A stretch of 36,735 nucleotides of DNA from Hondaea fermentalgiana (taxonomy: Eukaryota > Sar > Bigyra > Thraustochytrida > Thraustochytriidae), in contig NPFB01000181.1 in NCBI GenBank assembly GCA_014084085.1, forward strand, positions 8,047 to 44,781. The letters run 5' to 3'. Both the position numbers and the translations under genes were made by a program. Of this stretch, positions 36,195 to 36,735 are shown piece by piece. The notes beneath the pieces were generated by a model. That model did not search any database and was not told the DNA's origin. It was given only the letters and a program-made list of their open reading frames with translations. The first letter of the stretch is position 1. Each line of letters opens with the position of its first letter.

Positions 36195-36331
36195 GCTTTC
36201 TTTCCTGACGTTGAGCTTATTTTCTTGTGCAGGTTTCGCGAGCTTTCTTTCCTGACGTTGAGCTTATCTACTTGTGCAGGTTGAGCTTTCTTTTCTGACG
36301 TTGAGCTTATTTCCTTGTGCAGGTTTCGCGA
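36195..36331 (+). repeat. tandem triplication of a 3' splice-site-like module (~47 bp)
   Basis: Three consecutive units, 36195-36241, 36242-36284 and 36285-36331 (47, 43 and 47 bases). Each carries CTGACGTTGAGCTTAT, then a pyrimidine-rich stretch and CTTGTGCAGG, i.e. a CTGAC branch-point-like motif, tract and CAG in the right order and spacing for a 3' splice site. The units differ by only a few substitutions and a 4-base deletion in the second. Confidence 0.9.
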
Positions 36332-36490
36332 GCCTGTGGAGCAGATCAGAACAGTACAGGCCTAGGACCTCGGTCGAGCAGGCTTGCGCCTCCCTCCGAA
36401 ACCCCCCTCCTCCGCCTCCGGCGGGATCTCGCTGCTACGATGGCGTTCTCTTGGCCTCGCTTTTCCCTGCTTCCGTGGTGATTCTGGCTC

Positions 36491-36546
36491 GTCTCAGTCT
36501 CGGTCTCTGTCTCGGTCTCGGTCTTGGTCTTGGTCTTGGTGGTGGC
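36491..36546 (+). repeat. GTCTYG hexanucleotide repeat
   Basis: About eight units of GTCTCG or GTCTTG in tandem, ending GTGGTGG. Confidence 0.9.
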
Positions 36547-36735
36547 CGCGCTGGGCCGGCAATGCGAGGGTCCTGGTCCTTCTTTCCCGTACCACAGATC
36601 CTCGCACGTTGGCCGACAAAGTCATTTGCACCGCAGCTCCGGCACTGCACAAATCGCGCCGCAAGTCCGCTATCCCCCTTTGAAGCCACTAGCGCCCAGG
36701 GAAAAGCGGCTTTTTTTTAGCTTTTTTTTTTTTTT

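Larger units (their letters stand above)
36121..36735. other. right-edge region, 5' of the DUF924-TilS gene
   Basis: No complete gene is seen in these ~615 bases. It holds the triplicated splice-acceptor-like module, an AGGCCTAGG site at 36358-36366, GTCTCG/GTCTTG hexanucleotide repeats at 36491-36540, and a T-run at the very end. Open plus-strand frames here translate the repeats into Leu-Gly runs and are not convincing. Confidence 0.5.

Noticed and set aside
36274..36720. Plus-strand frame with Leu-Gly repeats at the right edge
   Set aside because: The Leu-Gly run is just the GTCTYG microsatellite; a real gene may start further right but cannot be shown.
36711..36735. Terminal T-run as the tail of a retrogene
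   Set aside because: No target-site duplication or gene body visible; it could be a contig-end artefact or simple repeat.
1..36735. CRISPR array, operon or prokaryotic defence system
   Set aside because: No regularly spaced identical repeats with unique spacers. The genes are eukaryotic with introns, and the microsatellites explain all repeat signals.

Overview
This is a nuclear fragment from a compact, GC-rich, intron-poor eukaryote. Evidence for a eukaryote: GT-AG introns, a 26S proteasome lid subunit, exosome, Fcf2 and LSm7 genes, a cytosolic ribosomal protein, a seven-helix receptor and an ER oxidoreductase. A MORN3-like gene suggests a motile flagellum. The mixture (mevalonate-pathway kinase, ADP-dependent glucokinase, cAMP-receptor-like receptor, flagellar gene, few introns, high GC, no plastid gene) fits a heterotrophic protist. 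My best guess is a thraustochytrid/labyrinthulomycete stramenopile; this is inference and was not tested by any search. Exactly 100 Ns at 22513-22612 mark a scaffold gap.

Layout. 1-2.6 kb is an odd left edge: possible minus-strand terminal exons, a Fic-domain gene (+), and a broken fragment of an RNA polymerase II-type largest subunit (-). From 2.7 to 36.1 kb the genes are dense. In order: phosphomevalonate kinase (-), a coiled-coil protein (-), UCHL5-type deubiquitinase (+), cAMP-receptor-like GPCR (-), a small unknown protein (+), MORN3 with an EF-hand tail (-), exosome RRP43 (-), a PP2C phosphatase fused to a reticulon domain (-), FCF2 (+), ADP-glucokinase (-), proteasome RPN3 (-), a thioredoxin-fold protein without CXXC (+), mitochondrial glutamyl-tRNA synthetase (-), a TMX/PDI membrane protein (+), a PPP1R14-like PP1 inhibitor (-), a small mitochondrial membrane protein (+), ribosomal protein uL23/RPL23A (-), LSM7 (+) and a DUF924-TilS fusion (-). 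The right edge has a triplicated 3' splice-site-like module.

The genes are mostly unrelated housekeeping functions, so this is not an operon or a pathway cluster. The organisation is still informative. Seven head-to-head gene pairs probably share bidirectional promoters. All seven introns I can reconstruct lie within the first ~160 coding bases, one directly after the ATG. Three proteins are unusual domain fusions: PP2C-reticulon, MORN3-EF-hand and DUF924-TilS. The PP2C-reticulon protein is the best candidate for something undescribed: it would place a phosphatase on curved ER membrane. A perfect palindrome TAGGCCTAGGCCTA recurs upstream of two genes and related sites recur elsewhere.
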